From Stromatinia cepivora (lineage: Eukaryota; Ascomycota; Leotiomycetes; Helotiales; Sclerotiniaceae): a stretch of DNA of 64,000 bases. This document shows, piece by piece, positions 13,000 through 25,190 of the stretch. Under the pieces are notes generated by a model. That model did no database searches and was not told the DNA's origin. It was given only the letters and a program-made list of their open reading frames with translations. Numbering within the stretch: the stretch's first letter is position 1; each line of letters starts with the position of its first letter. The stretch covers positions 1,426,001 through 1,490,000 of the forward strand of contig RCTD01000012.1 in NCBI GenBank assembly GCA_014898415.1, in the 5' to 3' direction. Position numbers and translations under genes: made by a program.

Positions 13000-13281
13000 T
13001 ATTACAAATCATGAACTATGGAAGGCTAATTATATAATACCTTTTATCTCCTATATCAATTTATAAGCTGATTATCTGTGCATATATATTACGAATTATA
13101 CAATTTAGTATAATAAAATGATAACCCTAATAACGCTTACACATAACCCTACAGCCCACAAATGGGTATTTGTGTATATATATCTAATCGTTCCTTACGA
13201 GCTATAATTCTTCAGTTGTAGATTCTAAAGAACATAATTGACTCTGTTTATTCAGCTCTACTACGGCTCTTGTGCGTCACA
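13000..13281 (+). repeat. 3' LTR of the inner element
   Basis: 282 bp. The first ~130 bases are heavily mutated (TATTACAAATCATGAAC instead of TGTCACGAATCGTGAAC). The last ~150 are clean and end GTGCGTCACA. This is the mirror image of the pattern in the 5' LTR. Confidence 0.94.
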
Positions 13282-16200
13282 GTTATAATAATATATTAAT
13301 AATTATTCTATTGGATATGTTTGTTTCGAATATATAAGGGAATCGGTGATTATAATATTGTAGAAGCGGAGCGGAGATAAGCTTTTTCTTCAAGATATTG
13401 AATGCGTTTTGGTATATTTTATCGAATACAAATTTAATGTTTGCTTTAATAAGTTCGTTAAAAGGTTTCGTTATTATATTATAATCCTTAATGAATTGTC
13501 AATAAAAATTACAAAAACCGAAGAATAATTGGATTCTTTTCATTATTATCGGAAAGGTTCAATTCTCAATTATCTTAATCTTTTCAGGATCCATTTTTAT
13601 TCTTTTAATAGAAATAATAAAGTCCAAGTATTTAGTATATATAATATTGAATTCGTATTTCTTGAGATTTGCTTGTAGACCAGTAGCTTCTAATCGTTTG
13701 AGAATTAGTTTAATATGAATTTGATGTTTTTCTTTGTTCTTGGAATAGATTAGAATATCGTTGAGGTATATTATACAAAAGATGTTTAGATAATCGAATA
13801 AAATATTATTCATATAATACTAGTAGATTGTAGGATCATTTGTTAATCCGAATAATATGATCTTGTATTTGTATAATCTATATCGGATTCGAAAGGTAGT
13901 ATATTCTTTCGAAGTAGGATTCATTTTTATGTAATGAAAAGTTTGATGAATATTGAGTTTGATAAAGATCTTAATATTGGAAAGCCGAAAAAGTGTTTCG
14001 TTAATCAAAGAGAGGGGATATCGATCTTTATGCATTAAGGAATTCAATAATCTGAAGTCTATATAGAACCTTAAACTACTATTGGGTTTCTTGATGAATA
14101 GAATGAATACAATATAAAAAACTTGACTGAATTTAATGAAACCTTTATTGAGATTATCCATAATATATTCTTTAACGATTTCCAATTGTTCCAAAGATAT
14201 CTTGTAAAACAGATTGTAATGCAAGATTTGTTTTCCTTTATCTTTTAATATGATTTTATGATTATAAGATCGATTAAAAGGTAAGATATTTGATTTATAC
14301 TTGGAAAAGGCTCGATGATATTATTGATATTCAGATAGTATTTTAGATTCTGAATCGATTTCAATTAATACTCAATTGAATTTCTTTCGAACTTTTGTAT
14401 TCTTGAATTCGATTAAGATAACCAGTATTTTTTTTTCTGTATATTATTTGTTCTATCGGAAATCTATCATATCATCGAGTTCTTTTAGAGTAATAGTAAA
14501 GAGTTCAATTTGTTTATTTTTTTTATATTTTAATTGGAATTTATCGGGTTTGAATATATATAAATCGAGAACTTCGGGCGATATATAGGGAAGGTATTTG
14601 TAGATCTGCAATGGTGATGTGATTAATTGGGAAGGAGGTGGATTGAATTTGAAAGGAATCGGGATCTCTTTCTTTTCAATAAGAATCTATATTGTATTTA
14701 TATTTAAAGGTTTTTATTATATATCATTAACTATAATTGATCTATTCAATTGTGAATCTCTTCGATTTTAATATTCTTCGAGCTGATCATTTCGTCGATC
14801 AGTATTTTGTTAAACTAATTGATTGATTTTCCGTTTGCAAAGGGATGATTAGATAACGAGGAGATTATTCGAATAGGAGATAGTACAGGGTCTTTCTTTA
14901 AACCATTCAAGATATCTATTGAAGTAATCGAACTTTGCTCGAATCTTTAATAATTAAAGTCTATTTAAAATAATACTATAACTCTCTAATTCAATAATAA
15001 GAAAAGGAACAAAAGATTATTCATAATTATCGATCGTTAAATTAAAGAATATGAAATAGATAATAATATAGCCTTGTATATCATTATACTCTTTAACTTC
15101 AATTGAAGCTTTAAACAGTATAATTCTAAATTTAAATATAGGAAATAAACAAATAAAAAATGTAGTATTAATAAAAGCGAATCTATTTGCTCCAAAATCA
15201 ATGAATACTTTTAATCGATAAGTATAACCATTTTTCGAAAAATTGTAGGGGAAAATGAATACTTCTTTTCTTATAAATTTAATTAGATTAAGAAATCTTA
15301 TATCCCGTATAATGCTTAGGATGAAGATGGAATCTAAATGTTTAGTTTTAAATGCTTTTTTTTTTTTAAACAGGTATTCTGTATAGTTTCAATTGTAACT
15401 TTTAAATTGAAATCTTCTTCGGCATCCCGATATTCTTCGAATTCTTCTACTTTTTCTTGTACTATCTCGATCTCATTGAGATTATCGATACGAAGTATTA
15501 ATATATATATTGTTTTAGGAAAGGAAAAGAACAATAAGCATTTGAAGTTCGAATAATTATTGGGTGTGGTAGGATTGGTATATCCGGGAGGGGTATTCCA
15601 GGGTGGAAATAGTTTCAGGAATATAAAGGTTCCAAAATTGGAACTATTAGAATTCCAAAAAGATTACAAAGGGTTCGTAATAGCCGTTGATTTGTAAATA
15701 GCTATAAGGGCTTCTCGATCAATATAGTATCGGTTTCGTTTTTATAATGAAACTTCGTTTTGATTTATTTTAATGAATATATTTACAAGTTCTTCTGTAA
15801 TCTTGTAATCCTTGATAGATATTATTATCATTTGTAAAAGAAAATCGGAAATCTTTTATTCGAAATCCTTAAATAGGATCTTATTATCGGTAATCTTCAT
15901 TTAGGTAACAAATAATCTGAATTTTCTATATCATTTTAGGAAATTGCTATATCGAATTATATTAAGCATAATCCACATCTTGTATTGAAAACGAGCATCA
16001 TCGATTTCAATCGGGTTCCGATAAATCGCTGCAAGCTGTTCGACCAATTCGAATGCCATAAATCGGGGTACTCGTATATAAAGAGTATGATAATGTATTT
16101 GTACTTCCGATTCGATTTGATTGATTATATATATACAGCGTTGCATTTCATTTTTAAATGATATAATATATAGTTCGAATCGTTCTATAATCAATAATTG

Positions 16201-17058
16201 CTATAAACTAACTTTAGGTTTAATATTATCGTTAAGTTTAGTAATAAGATTTATAGGTTTTGATATATATATATCTTGCTACGAATTATAATTAATATAG
16301 AAATACAATCTTGATTAATTAGATCAGCTTCTTGAATAAAGGGATCTCTGATTATTAAATAGATCGTCATTTCCTGAAAAGAAAGGAGAATCCTCGGAGG
16401 ACTCCTAATGATTAGATCATCTAATCAAAGTTTTCTTCCTCTGATTTCGGGATCTTCGGGTTTGCTTGAATAAAGGTCCTTGAATTTCGATTGAAAAAAT
16501 AAAGAGAGTCCCAGGTACTATTATTGATTTGAATATCTATATAGGCATTACTTGAAGTTCAGAAAGAGATTGTACTATTACAAAACTCATCGTCATTATA
16601 GCTTTCAATTATCGATTCTTCTCTTTCAAACTTATAATCATTATATAAAGATCTTGTAATTATAATAATGATTCAGAAGAAGCAATTGAACTATTAAAAG
16701 CATCGATTTTATACATTGGAATCTTCTTTTTATCAATCTTCTTTCTTTCAATAGTAATGTTATCCAATCCTATATTTATATTTTCTTCGAAGGATTATTG
16801 AAATAATTGAAGAAAAGGAAAGAGTTCCTTAGAATATACTTTCGAAGGTTCGAAACGTATGGGAGAAGGAGTTCGTTGTATTGTGAAAATGATGATACAT
16901 TTCTAAAAATGTTTATATCTTTATCGATTAAATCGGAATAGATCTTCTTCCTTTGAATATAACATTTATAAAAGTTCACCTAAGAAAGTATTATTAAAGT
17001 AAAATATTATTTGAAAGACCATTAGATGACCGGACACTTATAAATGAATTATAAATAA
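13282..17058 (-). pseudogene. Outer element gag-pol, 5' part
   Basis: Minus-strand reading. The gag fragment at 16194-15931 is the best preserved in the window (AFELVEQLAAIY, DDARFQYKM). Protease relics lie around 15000-15560. Reverse transcriptase runs 14224-13820 and 13813-13559, with the FIKKPNSSLRF and DFRLLN blocks; the catalytic YxDD reads YLND, so the first Asp is lost. RNase H begins near 13500 and is cut by the inner element at 13281. It resumes at 6237 with no loss beyond the duplicated GTTAT. Confidence 0.82.
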
Positions 17059-17340
17059 TATAATGCATAAGAACTATAATAGAGCTAAATAAACAGAATC
17101 AATTATGTTTTTTAAAATCTATAACTGAAGAATTATAATTCGTAAAAAGCAACTAGATATATATATATAAATACCTATTTATAAACTACAGGGTTATGCA
17201 TAAACATTATTAGGGTTATCATTTTATTATATTAAATCGTATAAATCGTAATGTATGCGCATAAATGATCAACTCATAAATTGATATGGGAGATAAGAGG
17301 TATCACGTGGTTAGCCTCCTATGGTTCACGATTCGTGACA
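17059..17340 (-). repeat. 5' LTR of the outer element
   Basis: 282 bp. On the plus strand the internal edge is mutated (TATAATGCATAAG for TGTGACGCACAAG). The outer edge (17281-17340) is clean and ends ATTCGTGACA, followed by TSD TCTTT. Confidence 0.93.
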
Positions 17341-17564
17341 TCTTTTACTTTATTAAATATATTTTTATGAAATTCTAATTTCGAATCTACTCGAATTATT
17401 AAATCATTAAATACATTCGGAGATTGTTTTAGATAATATCAGAAATTAATTTTAAATACTCTATAATATCTATATTCATTTTTATCAAACACTTTTATCA
17501 TTTTAAATACTACCTTTTATATACTACCGGTCAATTTTTATTTCGGCTATCAAATACTATCTAA

Positions 17565-20500
17565 TTAGTCGGATGGATATTATATATATATATCACATAC
17601 CTAGGTATTAAAACATATTCCCAACTAACATCTGAACCTTTAAGCCTGAAGATCCTTTGATTTGGCAATTTTGATCGGTTATCTAGGATATGTTTTCTAC
17701 TGGGTAATGTGTATGTATAGTAGGTGATTTAAGTTTGAGTTCGAATTCGAATTGGAGTATAGAGAATTGGAGTAATGGTATAGATATCCTTATATATATT
17801 TATCTCTTATATGTATTGATATCTTGGGTTTTAATGGTAGTGATGGTTGTAAATGTGATTGTAATTGTGATGTTGAGAGGAGTATGGTTTGTGCAGTGTT
17901 AAACGGAGAAAGGGGGGGAGAGGGGTTCTCGGGTGATGAGATAAGCGTATTGGTTTATTTGGGGATAGAAATAAATAGTGAGTAGTGAGGAATTGGTGAT
18001 GATTCTCTCCCCGCCTATAACACCACAAACATCTTTCTAATCTAGCAAATTCCCCTGGGAAAAACCGATAACAGCAACCAAAGAATTTGGAAATTCTCAG
18101 TATGGCATGACATAGCAAAGCAAGGTAATGCAGGACAATTGTAATGAGCTGTTAATGGATCAGCAATATATGGGACAATATATTGTGTGTGATATTTGTT
18201 AGTTATGTAAAGGGCATCTAGATCATTATGGTGAGTGATATCATCTATTCTTTTGTGCAATATTAGTATTATTACAGAAACTCGTTCACTGCCATCAAAA
18301 ATAATAGTTCTTTTGAGAGTGATGCTACTATCTCATGGCGCTTGGAGACTACCTCCAACTTCTCCAGGATTACTAGTTAATACATTCACTATTCATATAC
18401 AACCAACCCCATCTTCATACTTCGTATACGCGTTGATATACCTTTCTAAGATTTTAATTGTGTTTTGTTTCCTTTTTATTGCTAGTGAAAAATTCAATGT
18501 TAAATACTTATACCACTATAGCTAGCTATCTTTTCTGACAATAGCATATACATACGCACTACAGAAGCTAAAAATACCTACCTACCCTACGGTATACCCC
18601 ACAAACTGTAACAAGGTAGTAGGCTTGGAATGGTATTCAATTTAGCTAATAATCTTCTAGGGTTCCTAAGATCCTTTGAGTCTGATTCCTCTCAGGATTG
18701 AGGGAAAATGTCTAGGTTTATATACATAATACTATGGGGGGTGAGACAGCTCATCCCACATATGAGTGGAGTAAGACCATATTTATTTGGTTCAGCTCGG
18801 AATCATCCGTCCGTGCAACACAAACTGTGAAAATTCTCACCACTTGATGTTTGGTATAAAGTAAGTCTTACTAGTATATAAGGATCTTCACCATTACGCG
18901 CTTGAGCTTGTGGAAGGAAAGGATATCTGTAGTGATAGGATGAGTTCTTTCGTGTTCTGGAGTGTGGATTTTTCGTTGTTGGGGATTGATCTTACTGTCT
19001 GTCGTGAGTTGGGATGGGGCGGAATATAATACATATATAATACTCGTTGTTAATGTATATAGAGATGTAAGATTACTATATCGATATCGATATCAATATC
19101 CCCAAGCGATTTTTTGCGTGTGTTGGGATGACAGGTTGGTTAGAGAGTGTTGTTCTAGAACAATGCGTTGCGTTTTTGAGGTGAAATGCGAATCACATGC
19201 AGCGTTTATATACCATTATCATTTATTCTCGAGCTCATGGATGGAAGGTACCGTCGATGTACTTTTCTGAACGGGTTATCTCCATCCATATATTAACTAC
19301 GTACTAAGAGTGAAGGAGCTGATGTTTGTCGATGCGGTATTTTCTCTGCTCAACAATCCTTTTTTGGCCGCAAAAGTACATTTTTAAATGCTTTGGCGCA
19401 ATGCTTGCTATGTTACCGGCTGGAAAATAGAGAAGGAATTGCTGTGATAGTGTAATCACAATTCTTACTTTCGATAAACTAAACATCGAGTACTATGAGA
19501 TGTGCATAGCAGCCCCGGGGCTTGTTGAAACCCATGATCCATATCCACCCGATACGAGGGTTTTCTTCTGACAATAGAACTAGAGGATTCATCAATAGGA
19601 TTACATCACCTAAGTTTTTCCAAACCCAGGATTCGACCAATCAAATATTGATGATTGCAAGATGGGTTGGCCGAATCAAAGCCCTATGTCACAAAATATT
19701 GTCTGCGTGTGTCAATCCTACACTGAGATCGGTATTTGGAGATAGCAAGACGATATTCTGACTTCCGAGACGATTTCTTCTTCGTCTTTGCTATGCGGCC
19801 CCTTGCCCTAAAAGATCTAAGACAGCATGGAGCATTGGAGCAGATTTCGTATTGCGAAAGATACCTCTTCTCTTTTTGTTGCTGATGAAATTCTCATTTT
19901 TAAGACTCCTTGCCAATATGGTTTTTTATTGTCAACAGGTCTTTCCATCTTTGGGTGCCGGCAAGGAGTAAGAAATCCAGCATCACATATGGTGACCCTT
20001 CTTCCAATCAATGGTACAGCAACTGTTGACAGAATGATGCTCATATGAAACTTCTTAAACACCACGTCTGTTTCCATCGAGGAAGAGAACCAAACAAGAA
20101 TTAAGACGATCATTCAATGGGACTTGAATTTGACATCTCATCAACGTTCCCATGGCCAAGGATATCCAAACGCTTATTTGACGGAGCCTGTGATCCCATT
20201 GACTAAGGGATTCGACATCTCATGTATGAAGAGCAGAAAGTGCATCAAGACATACATATATTTATCGTCATGAGTAGTGATCGGTATCCGAAGAACACAG
20301 TCATATATATGCTCCGAAAGATGTTCGAAAACTGCAAAATAGTAACGACAACTTTCACACACGGTTGTGTTGTTCGTGGCTATTGTATTTATGTGCCAAA
20401 ACATTTCCGTCGCGTTCTTACAGTTCGAAAAGAATATTCTTTATCTTTGCGGTGGAAGTGAGGTATATCTCCATTGCAATGAATCGATCGTTGTGGGACT

Positions 20501-22759
20501 GTAAGATCTGCGATGCCATGAGCCATTTGGACAATAGTCTCTCACCAAAGTGCACAATATAGCTAGATTGCTTCTAGGCGGAATTTTCGTCGGAAAACTT
20601 GCTATCCGTTGTCTTATTTTCAGAGCAGCCATAGTAGGGGTTGTCGAGTGGTGTTCTCAAGATCTAGTATCCGAGATTGTGGGAACATAGTCATTTGCCA
20701 TGCCATTTTTCTCCGATCGACAACAATCACAATTTCCTCATCATTGTGACAAAGATATGATTGTATACTGACTTCGATTTTAAAATACTGGTGGTAGGGC
20801 ATATGAGAAAACGACTTGGTGTTCGAGCAGGTTTATAGGGTGGCTTTTGTTTGCCTAAGTGGCTGGTCTGGTGCACTAGTGATCGTACGTTGTTAGGGCA
20901 TAACATGGCAGGTGCGACTCTAGTGAAGATGTGTATAGTTTCACTCGTACGATAATGATAAATCAACCCTCTCCAGAGTCTCCACACCTACAATCTGATT
21001 CTTTCAACGGTATGAGAAGCATGAACTCAAGCCTGAGGCAAGAAAGGGGGAGTGGGTCAAACTTTCAACGCTAAATCACAAGTATGAAGCAGACTGGCAG
21101 TCCTCTGAACAGCTTGTTCAGATCTCAATGATTCAAAGAAGTATTTCAGAGGGAGTTTGAATGAGAAGAAAAGGATGATGATGATTGGTGGCTTGGCGAG
21201 TATTGGATCTAGGTTAAAGTTAGTCCAAGCTCTATGGGGTACATACAGCACTGATTTTCTGGAGAACTACTAATGTTAAGTTTATGAAGGAGTTTGCCTG
21301 ATGGGTAAGAGTTTCCAAGGTACATTGATCTGTATGTGCGAAGGGTTTTGACATTGATTTTCCATACAGACAGTGGAGGTGTGTGCGTTTGCATGCAAAT
21401 GAGGATGTTCTGTGTGTTGGTAGGAGTACTTGATTTGTTTTCTCCACATTACGCTTTTAGAGCTAAGGGTCTAAAAGATCATCGAGTATTTGTCGATTTT
21501 CGATAGAGTTGTCTTTTTATGGTTAGATTAGCTGTAGATCTATCTAGTAGCTCTTAATGTTCGGTGTATGGAAGGACTTAGGACTTAGCAACACGGTGGC
21601 TAATTCACACTCAGAAGAATCTCCAAATACAATAGCTGCACACGAGCCCTCTCAAGGTAATGACCCGTTATCAAACCGAGGGAGGGCACACGAACGTACA
21701 CCACTCTTGAATTAGCTATTTCCTCTAGGATGTCGGCATCTAACACAAATCTAAGCTGAAGCATAATTCTTGCATGATTTATAGAATGTTAAATGGGGCT
21801 GTCGGCGGTATCCAGTTAATATGCAGTAACCCTTGTAGAGACATGCTTTCAAATGCATTAGCACCCACAGCTGGTACATGGAGATGCAGGTGCGGATGTA
21901 ACGGGGAAATCATTTTGAAGACTGCGGCTTATTTTATGCTGTAAAGTCCACAACTTGTGACAGCCACGTCAATTATTATTACTTTTCAAGAGTATGAACC
22001 ACAATTATGTACATGAAATTTTCCATGTAAATCAATTTTCTTTTATTAGTTAGGTAATTATTAATATTATTAATATTATTAATATGGTTCATTTCTAGGA
22101 TTTCTAGAATTTCTGGGGTTTCTCGGAGACAATGGAAAAAGGGAAAAAGTCTATGGAGTACTCTGAATGAATCTTTTAGTGAACCCTCAAGCCAAACCTT
22201 ACCTGGACTTAGATCAATCGGCCTTTGATACCTTGGAACACCAGTGGAACTAAAAAATCAAATCAGTATAGAATCATCGATTTTTTTTTGGACCGAACAA
22301 ATTTAATTATGAATCTACCAGATTTAGCCCTCGCACAATACCCAGCATTTTGATTCCCCCAGGATTTTGGGTTTCGTCATTTCCATTTCCATATTCCATA
22401 TACTTCTTACTCCCTTCCCTACCTACTATTTCCTTTCCCCTTAAACCTCACACGACACTATCAATTTACCACTCAACGACGTTTAATAGAACATCTACCT
22501 ACCACAAAACCTTCCAAAGATCCTTAATCGATTAATCGACAACATGTTAATGGGAAAACTTAATCTTGGTCATTAAGGCCTACCCCGGAGGATAATTTTC
22601 TCTTGTCAAGAGGATTCCCTTTTGTTAAGTACCAACACACGTCAAGAAATCCTTACCCTACCTCAAAAATCGAGCTCTTGTGGAGAAACCACCGTTTTCA
22701 AAAGACAGTTCGTACATATACCAGACCAATCTATACATACTTTTACAACTTTTAATAAG
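17565..22759. other. Gene-poor region next to the transposon nest
   Basis: About 5.2 kb with no recognisable protein family on either strand. The longest frames (about 60-102 codons near 18962-19270, 19817-20113 and 20727-20987) lack family motifs, show no joinable splice structure and overlap on opposite strands. No tRNA or rRNA pattern is seen. There are short ATT/TAA repeats near 22050-22085 and an AT palindrome near 18173-18190. The last ~250 bases, CT-rich with a long C/T run, probably hold the promoter of the phosphatase gene. Confidence 0.5.
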
Positions 22760-23844
22760 ATGGCGGACGAACTGGTCGCAAAGATCTCAAGACGATCGAC
22801 AAGAATATTCGTTACAGAACAAGAAGCCATGGAGTCAGGAAACGCAGGAGTCGCTATGGTACCTTATGAGACCAGAAGTAACAACAATCAAGATGATAAC
22901 GAAAAGGAAAAGGACAAGAAGCACGGAGAGGGTAGAAGCTCATCCCACCAGACCCCCCTTGAAGCTTTGTCAGGACCAGTTGTCGATGTTGGAAGAGATC
23001 TTGGAGCATTATTTCCTTCTACAACAGAAGCTATTGCAACACAAGGTAATCAATTATAAACCACCCATCCCTATCATTATATATCGAATAATTAGCTAAT
23101 ATGGTGATTGAATAGTAACCAACTCACTTGATGCTGCGAAAGCTTTGGCCAAGGAGAAACAAGAAGGTCGTCCTCTCAATTTTGGTGTCATTGCTCCAAA
23201 TGCGATTTATCGTAGCAGCTTCCCCCAACAAGAGGACTTTGAGTATCTCAGGTCTCTCGGATTGAAATCTATCGTGTGAGTAATCGCATGACCGAGTTTC
23301 ATGGCTAGTACTGAGTTTTTCTAGTACCCTCGTGAAGAAAGAATACCCACCCGGATTTCTTGCATTTATTGAGGCTCAAGGCATCCGCCATTATGTCATC
23401 GAAATGCAAGGAACCAAAAAGGTCGATATTCCCGAGCATGTTATGAACCAGATCATGAGAATTTCTCTTGACAAGGAGAATCATCCATTGTTAATCCACT
23501 GCAATCATGGCAAGGTAATTTACATTCGATCCCTTCTATATAGTTATTTCAAGCTAATCAAACTATAGCACCGCACTGGTTGCGCTGCCGCCATTATTCG
23601 TCACGTCTCTGGCTGGGATGTCGAGTCCATCGTTGAAGAATACAAAAGCTTCGCCGAGCCAAAAGCTCGTGATGTTGATATTAAATACATCACCGAGTAT
23701 CAGGTCTCGAGTCTCAGCGGTCTCTATCGCAACAACCTAGATCAACCTACCGTCACCAAGACTTCCAAGATGGCTCGTATCCTCGCCCTCACAGCATTGC
23801 TTCTTTGGATCTGTTTGACGTTGATGAGATTTTGGGACCACTAG
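22760..23844 (+). CDS. Siw14/Oca-type tyrosine (inositol pyrophosphate) phosphatase, tail-anchored
   Basis: Four exons: 22760-23045, 23116-23275, 23325-23514 and 23569-23844 (303 aa). All introns are GT-AG and 49-70 bp. Residues 1-95 are polar and divergent. The PFA-DSP fold follows: FGVIAPNAIYRSSFP, then LRSLGLKSIVTLV, and the CX5R signature HCNHGKHRTG across the last splice, with Cys208 as nucleophile and Arg214. The C-terminus ends in a hydrophobic segment (about residues 280-300) that could anchor the protein to a membrane, which yeast Siw14 lacks. Homologues dephosphorylate 5-PP inositol pyrophosphates or act in oxidant-response complexes (Oca1/2/4/6); which subgroup this belongs to cannot be settled by eye. 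The start ATG is the first in frame after a CT-rich leader. Confidence 0.85.
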
Positions 23845-24274
23845 CTGGATAGATATCGGCTAGTTTTCTTTGGTGTTTAGGTATACTGGGTGGGAAGGGT
23901 ATCTTCTGGCATAGGGTATTAGAAAGACGTCGGTTATGCAGTGCGCGATAGGGCCGATGCGAATATGGAGTTTAAAGGGTTAAACATGTGGCATTGGATT
24001 ACAAATATGCCAGCCTTCACTACTCGACATAGAGTATTCTTAGAATATAGGTTGTTGTAATATGTACAAAGTTCAGATTCATACCCGACTATTCTTTTCA
24101 CACACGAGGCGCCCATGGCATCGCGTGTATAATAAAATAAATTTTATAGTCAATGATATTATTGTTGATCATTGAAGTCAGGGTACACCCGCCTGTATAG
24201 TAGTTTCCATAACGCTTTAACACCCTAGAGTGCACAATATGATACAATCCCCCAATAGATAAATAACCATCTGC
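23845..24274. other. Convergent intergenic spacer
   Basis: 3' UTR space shared by the phosphatase (plus) and the AIM19-like gene (minus). Only short frames with no known motif are seen. Confidence 0.5.
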
Positions 24275-24831
24275 TCAAAGAGTTTTATCTTCATCCTCTC
24301 TCTTCCCAAAAGCATATGTAATCCCACCACCCACCAAATTCAAACCCGCAACACCCATCGCAGCACCTCGGACCATACCCCGCGCCCCAAACTTACTCCC
24401 AATTCTTGCATACATGTTTTTTCCCGACGCTTTCCTTCGGTTGGCCAAGATGAGATAGAGACCTGACCAGGCAGCTGTTAAACCAGCGGAATCAATGGCG
24501 TATCCGGAGAGATTGAGATAGGTGCTGAAGAGAAAGACGGGAGTGAAGGCTAGGGGAAGTGGTTGGAGGGGGCGGGCGTGTAGGGCGGTGGTGAAGGTTG
24601 CGAGGAGGACCGGGGGAAGCGGGGAGCCTAGGGTAAGAGGTGTGTTAGATTCATTTTATTTTTGACGGAAGGGGAGGATTTGGTTATATGGTAGCTATCT
24701 ATGGGGGTAGAATGCAGAGTTTGAATGTATGGAGGGGTCATTGGAGGGGATTGTAACTCACGGCCCCAGTCTTGTGCGTAGGAAATTGTAGTCTTTTTGA
24801 CATTTTCAACTGCCTCGTCTTGATTGGACAT
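24275..24831 (-). CDS. Small mitochondrial membrane protein, AIM19-like
   Basis: Two exons on the minus strand: 24762-24831 and 24275-24627, joined across a 134-bp GT-AG intron (140 aa). The product begins MSNQDEAVENVKK, then AQDWGRSPLPP. Three or four short hydrophobic segments follow (PLAFTPVFLFSTYLNLSGYA, GLTAAWSGLYLILA, GAAMGVAGLNLVGGGITYAF), ending with a charged tail FGKREDEDKTL. The proline-rich start, SGYxxDxAG and AWSGLYL...NRRK blocks resemble fungal Aim19 (altered inheritance of mitochondria 19), a small inner-membrane protein of unknown activity. The identification is from remembered resemblance, so moderate. Splicing restores a single frame, which supports the model. Confidence 0.6.
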
Positions 24832-25190
24832 GTTCTTGGGGTGACAAAGGAATTATGAGTATGAAATTTAGGGAAAGAAAGCTTGAAAATAAAATATTCT
24901 TCGTAAATAATGTTCTTACGTCGATTCATACAGATTCTATGACGATGCTGAGAAATAGCTATCACGTGCCTAGTCTTTTTCTTAGAATCCATGCATGCAA
25001 CATTTTAGCGTACGATAGCGAAGAGAAACAATCGGACAAGCACTTTGGCATCGTGGCCATAACAAATTGCGACACCCCAACATACAATATTTATTAGCTA
25101 TTGAGACATCCGAGATTGATGAGAATCGGGATATTGATACGATAATACACTTTTCGATCTGCGACTCTCATAATTTAACAAACCGGCGCA

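Larger units (their letters stand above)
6238..13281 (+). mobile_element. Inner full-length Ty3/gypsy chromovirus-like retrotransposon
   Basis: 7044 bp. Direct 282-bp LTRs lie at 6238-6519 and 13000-13281, and a perfect 5-bp TSD GTTAT flanks the element (6233-6237 and 13282-13286). Gag, protease, reverse transcriptase, RNase H, integrase and chromodomain relics appear in the Ty3/gypsy order, so the integrase follows RNase H. The PBS region after 6519 is too altered to assign a tRNA. A purine-rich tract GAAGGGAAAAG (12986-12996) abuts the 3' LTR. It belongs to the same family as the outer copy but is in the opposite orientation. The sequence is dominated by TpA and is non-functional. Confidence 0.94.
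3714..17340 (-). mobile_element. Outer Ty3/gypsy-type LTR retrotransposon, minus strand, interrupted
   Basis: LTRs of 282 bp lie at 17059-17340 (5') and 3714-3995 (3'). TSD TCTTT flanks both ends (3709-3713 and 17341-17345). The element is split at its RNase H region by the inner element (6238-13281). Without the inner copy and one TSD it is 6578 bp, 466 bp shorter than the inner copy. The deficit is explained by one deletion near 6070-6082. Reading on the minus strand: gag near 15931-16194, reverse transcriptase 14224-13559, RNase H across the break, integrase zinc finger near 5846-6157, then core and chromodomain relics. RIP-like transitions put stops throughout. Confidence 0.92.
3195..17564. 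mobile_element. Possible PIF/Harbinger-like TIR element interrupted by an LTR nest
   Basis: The left end GGGCCTGTTTGGTAGCC (3198-3214) and right end GGCTATCAAATACTATC (17545-17561) are imperfect inverted repeats. Two mismatches are RIP-type C-to-T and the others are not. Similarity continues inward (GTAGCCGAAA near the left end, TTTCGGCTAT near the right). TAA abuts both ends (3195-3197 and 17562-17564), the target preferred by PIF/Harbinger elements. With the LTR nest removed the unit is roughly 0.73 kb, so it would be a MITE. No transposase is visible. This is an inference from degraded ends. Confidence 0.4.
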
